Below are positions 36,638 through 45,913 of a stretch of DNA of 64,000 nucleotides, piece after piece (position 1 is the first letter of the stretch; the number at the start of each line of letters is the position of its first letter). Under the pieces are notes generated by a model, which had not been told where the DNA came from, did no database searches, and saw only the letters and a list, made by a program, of their open reading frames with translations. A program made the translations under genes and the position numbers. Origin of the DNA: Sphingobacterium sp. LZ7M1 (lineage in GTDB: Bacteria; Bacteroidota; Bacteroidia; Sphingobacteriales; Sphingobacteriaceae). The DNA is taken from assembly GCF_024296865.1 (NCBI RefSeq), contig NZ_CP101134.1:1798001-1862000 (forward strand), given 5' to 3'.

Positions 36638-38395
36638 ATGAACTCAAAAATTAAATATAGTATATTAGGATTGGCTGCGCTGGCATTTACTTCATGTAGC
36701 AAGGATTTCTTGGACCGTGAGCCATTTGATAAATTAGTTCCAAACACTTATTTCACAACAGAGGCTGATTTACAGCTTTATGCAAATTCCTTCTATCAAC
36801 AATTTATCCCATCTGGTTTATCCATTGTACAGGCGGATGAAATGGGTGAATATACCTCCAAGAATAATTCTCCGAAATTTATCTCGGGAAATTTCTCAGC
36901 TGTTGATCAAGGGGCATGGAGTTGGACGAAACTTCGGAATATCAATTATTTCTTAAGTAAATACGATAACCCATCCATTCCAGAAGAAGCAAGGAAGCAT
37001 TATTCAGGGGTTGCCCGGTTGTTCAGAGCCATGTTTTATTTTGATATGGTCAAAGACTATGGGGATGTGCCTTGGTATTCAAAGCCATTGGCAACAGAAG
37101 ATAAAGAGTTATTATATAAGGGTCGCGATCCCAGACATGCGGTAATGGATTCTGTTCTTGCGGATTTGAATTATGCGGTAGCCAATATTCGTGATAAGAA
37201 AGACAATACCTCTTCCATGATGACAAAATGGGTAGCCTTGGGGATGAAATCCAGAATTTGTCTATTCGAAGGGACCTATCGCAAATATCATCCAGAGATC
37301 AAGTTGACCAATACGGCAGAAAAATGGTTGACAGAGTCCTTGAATGCTTCCAAGGAGCTTGTGGATTCAAAGCAATATACCTTATACAGTACCGGCAATC
37401 CAAGCAAGGATTACCGAACCCTATTTACGAGTGAGAATCCCGTTTCAGGAGAGGTCATGTGGTCCAATGTTTATAACAATGCTTTAAAGAGATGGCATGA
37501 AATTACCTGGAAATTTAATTCAGCGACATTTGGTGCGAGATGGGGATTGAACAAACAATTTGTCAACACCTATTTGAATGTGGATGGAAGCCGTTTTACA
37601 GATCAAGTAGGATATGACGAGCTATTATTCGTAGATGAGATGATGAATCGCGATCCACGATTATCACAGACGGTTCGCGGATTGGGTTATAAACGTTCAG
37701 ATGGATCTGCAGCACCGGCGAATTTTGGGTATACCTTTACGGGTTACCATATTATGAAATTCAGTTTGGATGACAAGCGATTAGATGGTGTAACGGAGGG
37801 GTACAATTCCATTACGATGATGCGATATGCGGAGATCTTACTGAATTATGCGGAAGCATCAGCAGAATTGGGTAAATTATCGGGTGATGCTGCCCTGTGG
37901 AATGAGACCATTGGAGCGTTGCGGGTGCGTGCGGGAATCAGTTCAAAACCACCTGCTGATGTTGATCGTTATTTGCAACAGGTTTATTTTCCGGAAATTT
38001 CTGATAAATACTTGTTGGAGGTCCGTAGAGAAAGAGGGATTGAATTGGTTTATGAGGGTTTACGTTATGATGACCTGATGCGTTGGAAAAAAGGAACCTT
38101 ATTAGAAATGCCATGGAAAGGTATTTATGTGCCGGGAATGGATCAAGAAATGGATCTAGATGGCAATGGAACGCCTGATGTATCCTTTGTGACCAAAACA
38201 CCATCAAGTCCAAAACAAGGAGTGTCCTATTTTGTTGTTGATGGAAAAGCGGCGAAATTGACTGAAGGAACCAAAGGGCATATTATCTGGCGAGCAGACG
38301 AGAATCGGAGGTTTGATGATAAAAAATATTTGAAGCCAATATCAAATGCGGATTTAGTTGTAAATCCGGATCTTGGCCAAAATCCCGGATGGTAA
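36638..38395 (+). CDS. SusD/RagB-family surface lipoprotein
   Basis: 585 aa. Signal peptide with lipobox FTSC (about Cys20). SusD motifs include FLDREPFDKLVPNTYFTTEAD, TPR-like helices with YYSGVARLFRAMFYFDMVKD-type sequence (ARLFRAMFYFDMVKDYGDVP), and YAEILLNYAEASAELGK, followed by RRERGIELVYEGLRYDDLMRW. It binds substrate on the surface and forms the lid of the SusC transporter. Last gene of the operon; a 19-bp-stem terminator starts 20 bp after its stop. Confidence 0.95.
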   Translation: MNSKIKYSILGLAALAFTSCSKDFLDREPFDKLVPNTYFTTEADLQLYANSFYQQFIPSGLSIVQADEMGEYTSKNNSPKFISGNFSAVDQGAWSWTKLRNINYFLSKYDNPSIPEEARKHYSGVARLFRAMFYFDMVKDYGDVPWYSKPLATEDKELLYKGRDPRHAVMDSVLADLNYAVANIRDKKDNTSSMMTKWVALGMKSRICLFEGTYRKYHPEIKLTNTAEKWLTESLNASKELVDSKQYTLYSTGNPSKDYRTLFTSENPVSGEVMWSNVYNNALKRWHEITWKFNSATFGARWGLNKQFVNTYLNVDGSRFTDQVGYDELLFVDEMMNRDPRLSQTVRGLGYKRSDGSAAPANFGYTFTGYHIMKFSLDDKRLDGVTEGYNSITMMRYAEILLNYAEASAELGKLSGDAALWNETIGALRVRAGISSKPPADVDRYLQQVYFPEISDKYLLEVRRERGIELVYEGLRYDDLMRWKKGTLLEMPWKGIYVPGMDQEMDLDGNGTPDVSFVTKTPSSPKQGVSYFVVDGKAAKLTEGTKGHIIWRADENRRFDDKKYLKPISNADLVVNPDLGQNPGW

Positions 38396-38415
38396 TCCAC
38401 CTAACTGTACAATTG

Positions 38416-38456
38416 AAATTAAATCGTCCTTAGATTTTCTAAGGACGATTTAATTT
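38416..38456. terminator. Strong terminator of the SusCD operon
   Basis: A 19-bp perfect stem (left arm 38416-38434, right arm 38438-38456; core CGTCCTTAGA/TCTAAGGACG) with a three-base TTT loop. The outer part is A/T-rich and can serve as the tract on either strand. Confidence 0.88.
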
Positions 38457-39379
38457 AATAAGGCCATGGTAATCCATAGAAGTGCATTTTTGATATCGTT
38501 AATATACATTAGGATAAAGTGAGTTTTAACTTTCACGCATTACAACTTGAAATCTTTGTCAAACATAAGACCTTTTATGTGATTTAATGGTAGCATTGGT
38601 AATAATTGGGATGAAACTTGCTTTGGACAAAGCCCTAAAAAAACTATTATGAGATAAGGGAAAGGATCAGTGTTTCCCTAATTGTCCAAGTTTTGTTAAA
38701 GGATTTCAATCTACTATTTTCCTTGTAATATTTGATGAATAAATTTTATAAATTCATTCTACAGTAATTTCTCAAAAAAAAGCCTTTATGATGAGTTGTT
38801 GATGAATCTCATACAAATATGCATTAACTTTCTACTAAAGGGATTCCATGGCACTATGGGAAAGTTTCCTTAACAAAATCAAAAATTCAAGAATCATGTG
38901 GTGAAGATAAATTAATTTAGTCCTTAAACCCTTCCAATCAGGTGTTTTTTCGGAAAAAAAAGCCCCAATCGAATGCTGAAATACAATTGAGGCTCTAAAC
39001 GATAATCATCATGCTAAAAGATGATTATCCAATATACAAAAAAATCCCCAAAACCTTGACGATCTGGGGAGCCTAATTAAACAAAAACATAATTTTCATA
39101 TGTTTATATCTCTCTGTCAGTAACAAATGTCTTTAATAATGGTTTTAAAAAAGACCAGGAATTATAATTATATAGATTATGAATTAAAAAATCAAATATA
39201 CCTTAAGACCTTTATCCGTCAATTATTTGGTTTTCCATTAATTTTAATAAAAGGGCTCCTTAGTACAGATTAAAAATTTCCTAGAATTCCAATTGGGAGG
39301 ACTGCAGCTTGATAAGGTTTTTTGAAATTAGACAGAACCTATTCATCCTACCATTTGTCCAGTAAAAAAAGCAAATTTT
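38457..39379. other. Gene desert with three hairpins
   Basis: 38961-38994: AGCCcCAAT/ATTGaGGCT after an A8 run. 39001-39029: GATAATCATC/GATGATTATC, 10 bp, perfect. 39045-39070: TCCCCA/TGGGGA after an A7 run. The first and third would act as minus-strand terminators. No gene was seen. Confidence 0.5.
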
Positions 39380-39535
39380 ATGGAAAAGCTCTTGAAATTG
39401 GACATTGAAAAATTCGTGCTGACACACGCTGAATGGATAAGAGATCATAAGTCATTGGAATTGGCCATTAAATATGTTGAAGAAGTCCTAAAGGATAACG
39501 ATAGCCAATTAAAGAATGTAATAAAGAAACTATAG
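39380..39535 (+). CDS. Possible 51-aa helical protein
   Basis: ATG at 39380 to TAG at 39533. The translation begins MEKLLKLDIEKFVLTHAEW and ends DSQLKNVIKKL: an amphipathic, charged, all-helical small protein with good coding character. TACCATTTG (39348-39356), one base longer than the -7 consensus, lies about 24 bases upstream. No family recognised. Confidence 0.45.
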   Translation: MEKLLKLDIEKFVLTHAEWIRDHKSLELAIKYVEEVLKDNDSQLKNVIKKL

Positions 39536-39725
39536 ATAACTTCCGTGACGTTCAAAAATATAATCTTATAACTCAATTTTGGTTTCAGCCAAGTTTTTTT
39601 CTGTTATTTATTAATTCCTGGGGAAAATAGAAAACAGAGGTGTATCTAAATTGCCCAGTTAACAGCTAATGTTGGAGTTGGGAACAGTTGGTATCAAATG
39701 TTTATTTTTCTAAGGCTTTAAACTA

Positions 39726-39836
39726 ATGAATGTTGCTATTGCCATTATCAAACGCGAAATTGAAAAAATGAATGAAAGGATTAAAATGGAAACAAAAATA
39801 CAAGCGGGCAAAAGGCCAGAAATTGATAGTGAATAG
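39726..39836 (+). CDS. Possible 36-aa helical peptide
   Basis: ATG at 39726 to TAG at 39834: MNVAIAIIKREIEKMNERIK, then a short basic and acidic tail ending EIDSE. Helical and heptad-like. A second, very basic frame (39772-39960) overlaps it; the two could be one gene split by a frameshift, or only one is real. Not recognised. Confidence 0.35.
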   Translation: MNVAIAIIKREIEKMNERIKMETKIQAGKRPEIDSE

Positions 39837-40053
39837 GAGAACTTCGAAAGCGTTTCCCAAATTTAATAAACTGAACCAAGTCATAAAATATCTTAAAAAT
39901 TTTAGAGTACGTGAACAACCATCACGCCAATTTCATCCTAAGATTAAGGTATTCGATTAGGGCTCGGATTTCTATTTGGAATGAAGATAAAAAAATATAG
40001 AACTATTATAAATAAGGGTTGTTCTTATTTAAAACAATCTAAAAATTTTCATT

Positions 40054-40593
40054 ATGGCAACAACAAAATCAGCAAGTACAGAAACTAAAATTAAAGCAAA
40101 AAGTAATGCTGCTAAAGATTTAAAGGATCTATTTGAAGACGGTCTAAAAGATATTTACTGGGCCGAAAAGGAATTGGTAAAGGCGTTACCTAAAATGGAG
40201 AAAAATGCAACCTCGCAAAAACTAAAAACTGCCATTTCTTCACATTTGGAAGAAACCAAGGAACATGTTAGTAGGCTTGAAGAAGTATTTAAGTCAATCG
40301 GGGTTAAAGCTAAAGCAGAGAAATGTGATGCGATGGCAGGATTGTTAGAAGAAGGAAAAGGCATAATGGAAGAAACTGAGCCTGGTGCTGTCCGTGATGC
40401 AGGAATAATTGCCGCTTCGCAGAAGGTTGAGCATTACGAAATCGCTACTTACGGAACATTGGCAGCTTTCGCAAAGGTCCTTCAGCATAAGGATGCGTTA
40501 AAACTGCTTTTGGCAACCCTAAAGGAGGAAAAATCCTGTGATGAAAAATTAACCTCTATTGCCGATACCAACTTAAATTCCAAAGCCGAATAA
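40054..40593 (+). CDS. DUF892 ferritin-like stress protein (YciE/YciF family)
   Basis: 179 aa. A lysine/alanine-rich N-terminal tail (about 20 residues) is followed by a four-helix ferritin-like bundle with LKDLFEDGLKDIYWAEKELV, HLEETKEHVSRLEEVF and KVEHYEIATYGTLAAFA; the Glu/His residues of these helices are the expected metal ligands. This family is induced by osmotic, oxidative and stationary-phase stress, though its reaction is not firmly known. Monocistronic, with its own terminator 26 bp downstream. Confidence 0.93.
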   Translation: MATTKSASTETKIKAKSNAAKDLKDLFEDGLKDIYWAEKELVKALPKMEKNATSQKLKTAISSHLEETKEHVSRLEEVFKSIGVKAKAEKCDAMAGLLEEGKGIMEETEPGAVRDAGIIAASQKVEHYEIATYGTLAAFAKVLQHKDALKLLLATLKEEKSCDEKLTSIADTNLNSKAE

Positions 40594-40618
40594 AGAATAT
40601 AGTATTAGAGTGCTTAAC

Positions 40619-40650
40619 AAAATGCCAATCAAGAAAGATTGGCATTTTTT
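40619..40650 (+). terminator. Intrinsic terminator of the DUF892 gene
   Basis: AAAATGCCAATC pairs with GATTGGCATTTT around a six-base loop, followed by more T residues: a textbook Rho-independent terminator. Confidence 0.92.
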
Positions 40651-41854
40651 ATTTATCATCCCTGCTTAAAAAATTAGATTCACTAAGAAGTGATTGCTTT
40701 TTCCTATTCTTTATATAAACTTTAGTTAATTTCAATAACTGATAAACCTTCTTTCAAATTATCTAATGGTAAAAACATCTCCAGAACCTAAAATTCTCCA
40801 AATATGAATTATCACAGGAATATTTGGCTAAAACCATCATTAACCCTACATCCTTTAAGATTCTTTAAAATTGCATTTCAAATTTTTCCATAGATATTAT
40901 GGAGAATGATAAGGACAACTGTGACTAAAACAAAGACTTCTTGCTAGAAAAGCAAATTGGAGCAATTACTATAGAATTAAATCTAAGGATTTAAATAAAA
41001 ACCCAATGGATTCACCCTATCCATTGGGAATTATTGAATAAACTCTCTATGATTGACTAGTAAAGTTAATGAAAAGATTCTTCACAAAAAAACCCAATAG
41101 CTACTATCCATTAGGCCCGTTAGTTAGAGTTCAAACGCTTTAGGGTCAAATATAGGAACGAGTGAGAAAAGATTGAAATTTCCCAAATGTTTTTTGCATT
41201 GATCCGGAAATTCCAGAAATAACATAACCGAATAATCTACTCTACGGGCAATGGAGTAAGTTGGCGAGAAAATGAACTATCGGATTTGTTTCTCTAACCT
41301 ATGCTATATATGGTTATGATCGAAAAGATTCAAACCGTGGGCTTTTTTTGGTAATCTTTCCTTCTTACCCAGTTTCGATTTGGTTTTTAATATTCTTTCT
41401 CTGATCGAGAAATTCAACCCTAAGAATTGTGAAGATATCCGAAGGCGGTTCATTCCCTTGTTCGGGTAAAGATTAAAAGGGGAGGTCCATGCTGATGGTA
41501 CCATATCAGTGAGGAGTTGGGAGTGTTGATAAAATCCCAATAAACTGATATTTATATAAATAATTTAATTCTGAGCAGAACTGGTCAATATGAACAGATA
41601 TCTATATTGCAAACGGAATCTTTAGTTCCCTGAATTTTGTTCAGTGGGTTATCCTCGTGGATGGAGAAGATGAAGTCATTTGAAAACCCTGGATGTAAGA
41701 AATGTTCGATTGATTGAATTAAGACGTATCTACATTGTGAGGTCAATTGGCAAAAAAAACGCCTCGAGTGGCTGGAAGAGCTTGTTTTTTTATATATTTA
41801 GGAACTCCAAAATACTATAGTGGCAACCTCACGGCCAATAAATTTGTTAAGCGT
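40651..41854. other. Gene desert
   Basis: About 1.2 kb without a convincing gene. It contains two array-type hairpins (41002-41122). GTGAGGT at about 41738 and its inverse ACCTCAC at about 41826 flank about 90 bp, but this may be chance. Confidence 0.5.
41002..41122. repeat. Hairpin array 3 (two palindromes)
   Basis: 41002-41028: CCCAATGGA/TCCATTGGG, loop ttcacccta, virtually the same as the copy at 10603. 41093-41115: CCCAATAG with a degenerate right arm CCATTAGG. Both follow an A-run and are about 90 bp apart, the same period as in arrays 1 and 2. Confidence 0.65.
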
Positions 41855-41886
41855 ATCCGGAGTAAGTCTACTCCGGATTTTTTTTA
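41855..41886 (+). terminator. Strong intrinsic terminator without an obvious gene
   Basis: ATCCGGAGTA pairs with TACTCCGGAT, four-base loop, then a T-run. It is a strong + strand terminator, yet no convincing gene lies in the preceding 1 kb. It may mark the 3' end of an unannotated small RNA or of a decayed gene. Confidence 0.85.
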
Positions 41887-41928
41887 TCATATCTATAATA
41901 GCAGCACTTGTTCTATCTTTATGGAATA

Positions 41929-42117
41929 ATGGAAATCCAATATAAAATAATAGAATTCCTCATGCAAAGTATGAATCAGGGGGAAATCTCAACTGAACTC
42001 AAAGGTCAGGGCATCAGACCGAATAGCTTGAGTTTCATTGAAAAGTCCATCAATTCCATGAAGGCGAAGCATAATGCCAGAAGGATGTTCCAATTGGGGG
42101 TGATCTTATCCAGGTAA
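41929..42117 (+). CDS. Small LuxR-like helix-turn-helix protein
   Basis: 62 aa from the ATG at 41929. The segment MNQGEISTELKGQGIRPNSL, then SFIEKSINSMKAKHNA and RRMFQLGVILS, follows the pattern of the C-terminal LuxR-type DNA-binding domain of Bacteroidota response regulators. No receiver domain is present, so it is either a stand-alone HTH protein or the remnant of a larger regulator. It begins 43 bp after a strong terminator, which supports an independent transcript. Confidence 0.55.
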   Translation: MEIQYKIIEFLMQSMNQGEISTELKGQGIRPNSLSFIEKSINSMKAKHNARRMFQLGVILSR

Positions 42118-42322
42118 GAACGGTCAAGGAAAAAGCTTGTCCAAACTAGAAAGGTATCCAGCGGAAGTTATGAGGAAGTTTAAGCAATTCAGTTGGGATT
42201 GAATTTTAAACGCTTATTTTGAAGCCTCAACTAATTAGGGCAGTAAGTATCATTTTTAACTCCTCCAATTAACTTAAATTGGGTATAAATAACTATGTAA
42301 TCCCAGTATTTTGCCAAAAAAA

Positions 42323-42353
42323 TTGCTTATTAGTTTATTATTTCATACATTTG
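42323..42353 (+). promoter_or_regulatory. Promoter of the glucosylglycerol operon
   Basis: TTG at 42323-42325, 20-base spacer, TACATTTG at 42346-42353: a perfect -7 box with good spacing. Start would be near 42360, about 57 bases before the gpsA start. Confidence 0.7.
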
Positions 42354-42416
42354 TTGCTCATTAATTATTTAACTGCAGAATTCTAAGCCAATATTCTGCA
42401 AATTAATCCCCAAAGT

Positions 42417-43406
42417 TTGATTGAAATAAGTGTTGTTGGTGGTGGAAGTTGGGCTACTGCTTTAGTAAAAATATTAACCGAAAACAAGATCCCAACATAT
42501 TGGCACCTGCGAAGGAAAGAACAGGTAAACCATGTCAAGGAAAATGGAAACAATCCTAGTTACCTTCCGCAAGTTCAACTCAATCCTATATTTGTTTTTC
42601 CCAGTGGAAACCTGCGGCATGTGGTTGCTCAATCAAGGATTATCAATTTTGCCGTTCCAAGTGCCACCCTTAAGCAGGTCTGTTATGACCTAGATTGTTC
42701 ACTTTTTGAAAACAAGATTGTACTAGCCGCAATGAAAGGTACTGTTGGAGCTAATTGTGAAGTCCCCAGCAGTTTTCTGAGCCAAACTTTGAAATTACCA
42801 GAGTCCCATATCGTGACCATTGCGGGACCTTGCCATTCAGAAGAAATTGCAGAAAACAAACAAACTTACCTGACCTTATCCTGCTCAAACCCAGATACGG
42901 CTGATAAGTTAGCTGTTTTGTTTAAAAGACCTTATGTTAAAGTGCGCAGCAACATTGATCCAATTGGAGTTGGTTATGGTTCTATCTATAAAAACGTATT
43001 AGGTATAGCTAGCGGTATGGCCAAAGGTTTAGGTTATGGCGATAATTTCCTGGCTGTTCTCGTTAGCAATGCTCTTTTCGAAATGCAATGTATCCTAGGG
43101 ACTGAAAGGGATGCGCAAAGAGAGATCTTGAATTCTTCCTATGCTGGAGATTTGCTGGTGACGGCATACTCGAACAACAGCCGAAATCGTCGTTTTGGAG
43201 AATTTGTTGCCCAAGGGCATTCGGCAGAAGGAGCAATGGATAAATTAGGGATGGTAGCTGAGGGCTACTGGGCAACTAAAGGGCTTTTTTGCTATGCGAA
43301 AGAACAGGGATTGGGTTTACCCATCCTTGAATCTATTTATGAAATATTATACGGAAACCATTCCGTAAGATCAAAATTTAAGGAATTGGAAGGGAAATTA
43401 AAATGA
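42417..43406 (+). CDS. gpsA: NAD(P)-dependent glycerol-3-phosphate dehydrogenase
   Basis: 329 aa from a TTG start, fixed by the N-terminal Rossmann motif ISVVGGGSWATAL, which must begin within the first few residues. The C-terminal catalytic half has the conserved lysines and pattern MKGTVG, GPCHSEEIAE, YKNVLGIASGMAKGLGYGDN and SSYAGDLLVTAYSNNSRNRR. It reduces dihydroxyacetone phosphate to sn-glycerol 3-phosphate. It overlaps the next gene by 4 bp, which makes glycerol 3-phosphate the likely acceptor of that glycosyltransferase. A second, housekeeping gpsA for lipid synthesis would be expected elsewhere in the genome. Confidence 0.95.
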   Translation: MIEISVVGGGSWATALVKILTENKIPTYWHLRRKEQVNHVKENGNNPSYLPQVQLNPIFVFPSGNLRHVVAQSRIINFAVPSATLKQVCYDLDCSLFENKIVLAAMKGTVGANCEVPSSFLSQTLKLPESHIVTIAGPCHSEEIAENKQTYLTLSCSNPDTADKLAVLFKRPYVKVRSNIDPIGVGYGSIYKNVLGIASGMAKGLGYGDNFLAVLVSNALFEMQCILGTERDAQREILNSSYAGDLLVTAYSNNSRNRRFGEFVAQGHSAEGAMDKLGMVAEGYWATKGLFCYAKEQGLGLPILESIYEILYGNHSVRSKFKELEGKLK

Positions 43407-45679
43407 TGCTATTAGCGACTGACTTGGATGGAACATTTTTAGGGGGGTCAATGGAAGATCGCCTAAAACTCTATCAGATTATCAAGGGAAATAGGGATAT
43501 TCAATTGGTCTTCGTTACGGGGCGAGGATTGGAATCTGTTATCCCTTTGTTGAACGATCCAACGATCCCAACACCACATTTTATAATTGCCGATGTGGGG
43601 GCTACTATTTGCGAGGGTGCTACACTCACTACGATAGACTCCATTCAACATGAAATCGAAAGTAATTGGCCTTCGGTATATGAACTTCAGGGGGATTTTT
43701 CAGAGATTCCCGGTTTGGTATATCAAAGAGTCCCCCAGCAGCGACGCTGCTCATATTATTACGATGCAAGTACGGATTTAGTTAAGGTTCGCGCTATTGC
43801 TGAAGGGAGAAATTGTGATGTGGTCACATCCTTGGGAAAATATTTGGATATTCTTCCTAAAGGCGTCAATAAAGGGAGTTCACTGAAAAAATTGGTGGCT
43901 CATTTGGGTGTGCCAGAAAACAAGGTTTTGGTTGCGGGTGATACATTGAACGACCTCTCCATGTTCCATACTGGATTTTTAGGTGTTGCTGTTGGGGAGT
44001 CTGAAACCGCACTTCTTGATGCTACTGAAGATCTGTTGAATGTATATCAGGCACGTCTTCCGGGAGCTGGGGGGATTCTTGAATGTATGGAAAAAATCGA
44101 ATCTTTTGCCCCCTTCGTTGATAATTTCATTGAAGAACCCCTGCTTCGGCAATCTTCCAAAGATCGCCAGTTGGTAATGGTTTACCATCGACTGCCTTTC
44201 GAAAGGATCATGGTTGAAGGGAGCATGAAAAATGTTCCGCCGCAAAGCCCCAATGGAATAATTCCTTCTTTATTAGGACTCTTTGAAAAGGGAAGACCCG
44301 GCATTTGGATTGGTGAGGAAGTGGATCTTGGGGAAGGAAATCAGGATGTAAGGCAAAAGGTTGATATCGATAAATACCCTAACCTTGATGTCTCAGCTAT
44401 CTCACTTTCCCAGAAAGACATTGATAAATTCTATAGGGTGTTTTCCAAGGAAGCATTTTGGCCAACAATTTTTTCTTTTGTCGATAAGGCTAAATTTAAT
44501 CACCTGGACTGGGCTCATTATTTAAAAATAAATAAGCTTTTCGCCCAGCGGATAGCGAAAGAAGCCGAACCTGAAGCATTGGTATGGATTCACGAGTATA
44601 ATCTTTGGATGGTCCCTTCATTCCTAAAAATGATGCGTCCAGATCTTAAAATTGGTTTTTTTCACCACACTGCTTTCCCCGCAGCAGATATTTTCAATAC
44701 GATTCCATGGCGAAGGGAGATCATTGGGAGCTTGTTAATGTGTGATTTTATCAGTTTCCATATCCCCAGGTATGTGGAGAATTTTATTGATGTCCTGCGC
44801 AGTCACACTCCTTTTAAGCGGATGAGATCGGTGAATGTTTCCAAGCAGTTTCTTACCTATAGTATGGCGTTGGGTGTTGAAGAGATGACCAAAATAATCT
44901 CTGTTGATGGACGAACTATTCGATTAGGTGCACAACCGGTTGGAGTTAATTATGAGTTGATTGAGAGCTTGATAACTAAGGAAGGGATTGCGCAGCGGAT
45001 CGAAAAATACAGAGCGGAGGCAGAAAATAAAGATATGAAACGAATTGTGTCAATTGAGCGGATGGATTATGTGAAGGGACCTTTGGAAAAGATATTGGCA
45101 TTCGGGGAGTTTCTGAAGGAATATCCCGAAATTCGGGGAAAGGTCGAACTGATAAACGTCTGTACCCCACCATCGAAAGGCATGCGCATCTATGACAAGA
45201 TCAGGGATCAGGTCAATCAGGCTGTGGGAGAAATCAATGGTAGGTACGCTACTCTGGACTGGACTCCAATTCAATATTTCTTCCAAGCGCTTCCATTCGA
45301 AGAAGTCCTTGTCCAATATGCTCTGGCAGATGTGGCTTGGATAACACCTTTGCGAGATGGTCTAAACCTTGTTTCCAAGGAATTTGTCGCAACGCAGGGG
45401 ATCTTGAACCAATCGGGAGTTCTGGTACTTTCTGAATTTGCTGGTGCGTCTGTCGAACTCCCATATTGTGTCCCAACAAATCCCTATGATCGCCGAAGCA
45501 TGATCGAGTCCTTACACCAAGCCCTTACCATGCCGGAAGAGGAAGCCCTTTTGCGGATCAAGAGGTCCTTACAACAAATTAAACATTATGATGTTCATTA
45601 CTGGGGAGAGGATTTTGTCAGGGAACTTGAAACGAGCAATTACACTAACCAAGTAAAGGATCAAAACAAAAGAATGTAG
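43403..45679 (+). CDS. ggpPS: Fused HAD phosphatase / GT20 synthase, probable glucosylglycerol-phosphate synthase-phosphatase
   Basis: 758 aa. Residues 1-235 are a HAD phosphatase of the sucrose-phosphatase type: LLATDLDGTFLG (nucleophile Asp), VTGRG, then KGSSLKKLV and VLVAGDTLNDLSMF. Residues ~250-750 are a GT20 glycosyltransferase like trehalose-6-phosphate synthase: YHRLPFE, WIHEYNLWMVPSFLK, GFFHHTAFP, SIERMDYVKGP, LRDGLNLVSKEFVA. Bacterial glucosylglycerol synthases are fused this way (GgpPS) and use ADP-glucose plus glycerol 3-phosphate, then remove the phosphate. The overlap with gpsA supports this over trehalose synthesis. Trehalose-6-phosphate synthase-phosphatase remains the alternative. 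Confidence 0.85.
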   Translation: MMLLATDLDGTFLGGSMEDRLKLYQIIKGNRDIQLVFVTGRGLESVIPLLNDPTIPTPHFIIADVGATICEGATLTTIDSIQHEIESNWPSVYELQGDFSEIPGLVYQRVPQQRRCSYYYDASTDLVKVRAIAEGRNCDVVTSLGKYLDILPKGVNKGSSLKKLVAHLGVPENKVLVAGDTLNDLSMFHTGFLGVAVGESETALLDATEDLLNVYQARLPGAGGILECMEKIESFAPFVDNFIEEPLLRQSSKDRQLVMVYHRLPFERIMVEGSMKNVPPQSPNGIIPSLLGLFEKGRPGIWIGEEVDLGEGNQDVRQKVDIDKYPNLDVSAISLSQKDIDKFYRVFSKEAFWPTIFSFVDKAKFNHLDWAHYLKINKLFAQRIAKEAEPEALVWIHEYNLWMVPSFLKMMRPDLKIGFFHHTAFPAADIFNTIPWRREIIGSLLMCDFISFHIPRYVENFIDVLRSHTPFKRMRSVNVSKQFLTYSMALGVEEMTKIISVDGRTIRLGAQPVGVNYELIESLITKEGIAQRIEKYRAEAENKDMKRIVSIERMDYVKGPLEKILAFGEFLKEYPEIRGKVELINVCTPPSKGMRIYDKIRDQVNQAVGEINGRYATLDWTPIQYFFQALPFEEVLVQYALADVAWITPLRDGLNLVSKEFVATQGILNQSGVLVLSEFAGASVELPYCVPTNPYDRRSMIESLHQALTMPEEEALLRIKRSLQQIKHYDVHYWGEDFVRELETSNYTNQVKDQNKRM

Positions 45680-45913
45680 ATCAATTTGAAAATGTAATAA
45701 GGGAAATCGAGCAATTAATGATGGTGCAATTGCGAATGCTCCTATTGTTAACTTTTCATTGGTGTCAGAAGAATAGGTACTGTTTTTTGAAAAATGGTTG
45801 ATTTGCATGTTTCAAAACCTTGTCAAAATACCAATGGTGTGATCTAGAAAAAAAACAGATAATATTGCCTGAAAAGGCATAAATTTAATTTGATTAAAAA
45901 ATAGAACCAGTCT

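Noticed and set aside
41735..41832. GTGAGGT and ACCTCAC as ends of a small mobile element
   Set aside because: Only 7 bp, no target-site duplication and no internal gene; expected by chance at this distance.
43403..45679. Calling the GT20 fusion trehalose-6-phosphate synthase/phosphatase (OtsAB)
   Set aside because: Phosphatase-first order and the overlapping gpsA favour glucosylglycerol synthesis; kept as the stated alternative.
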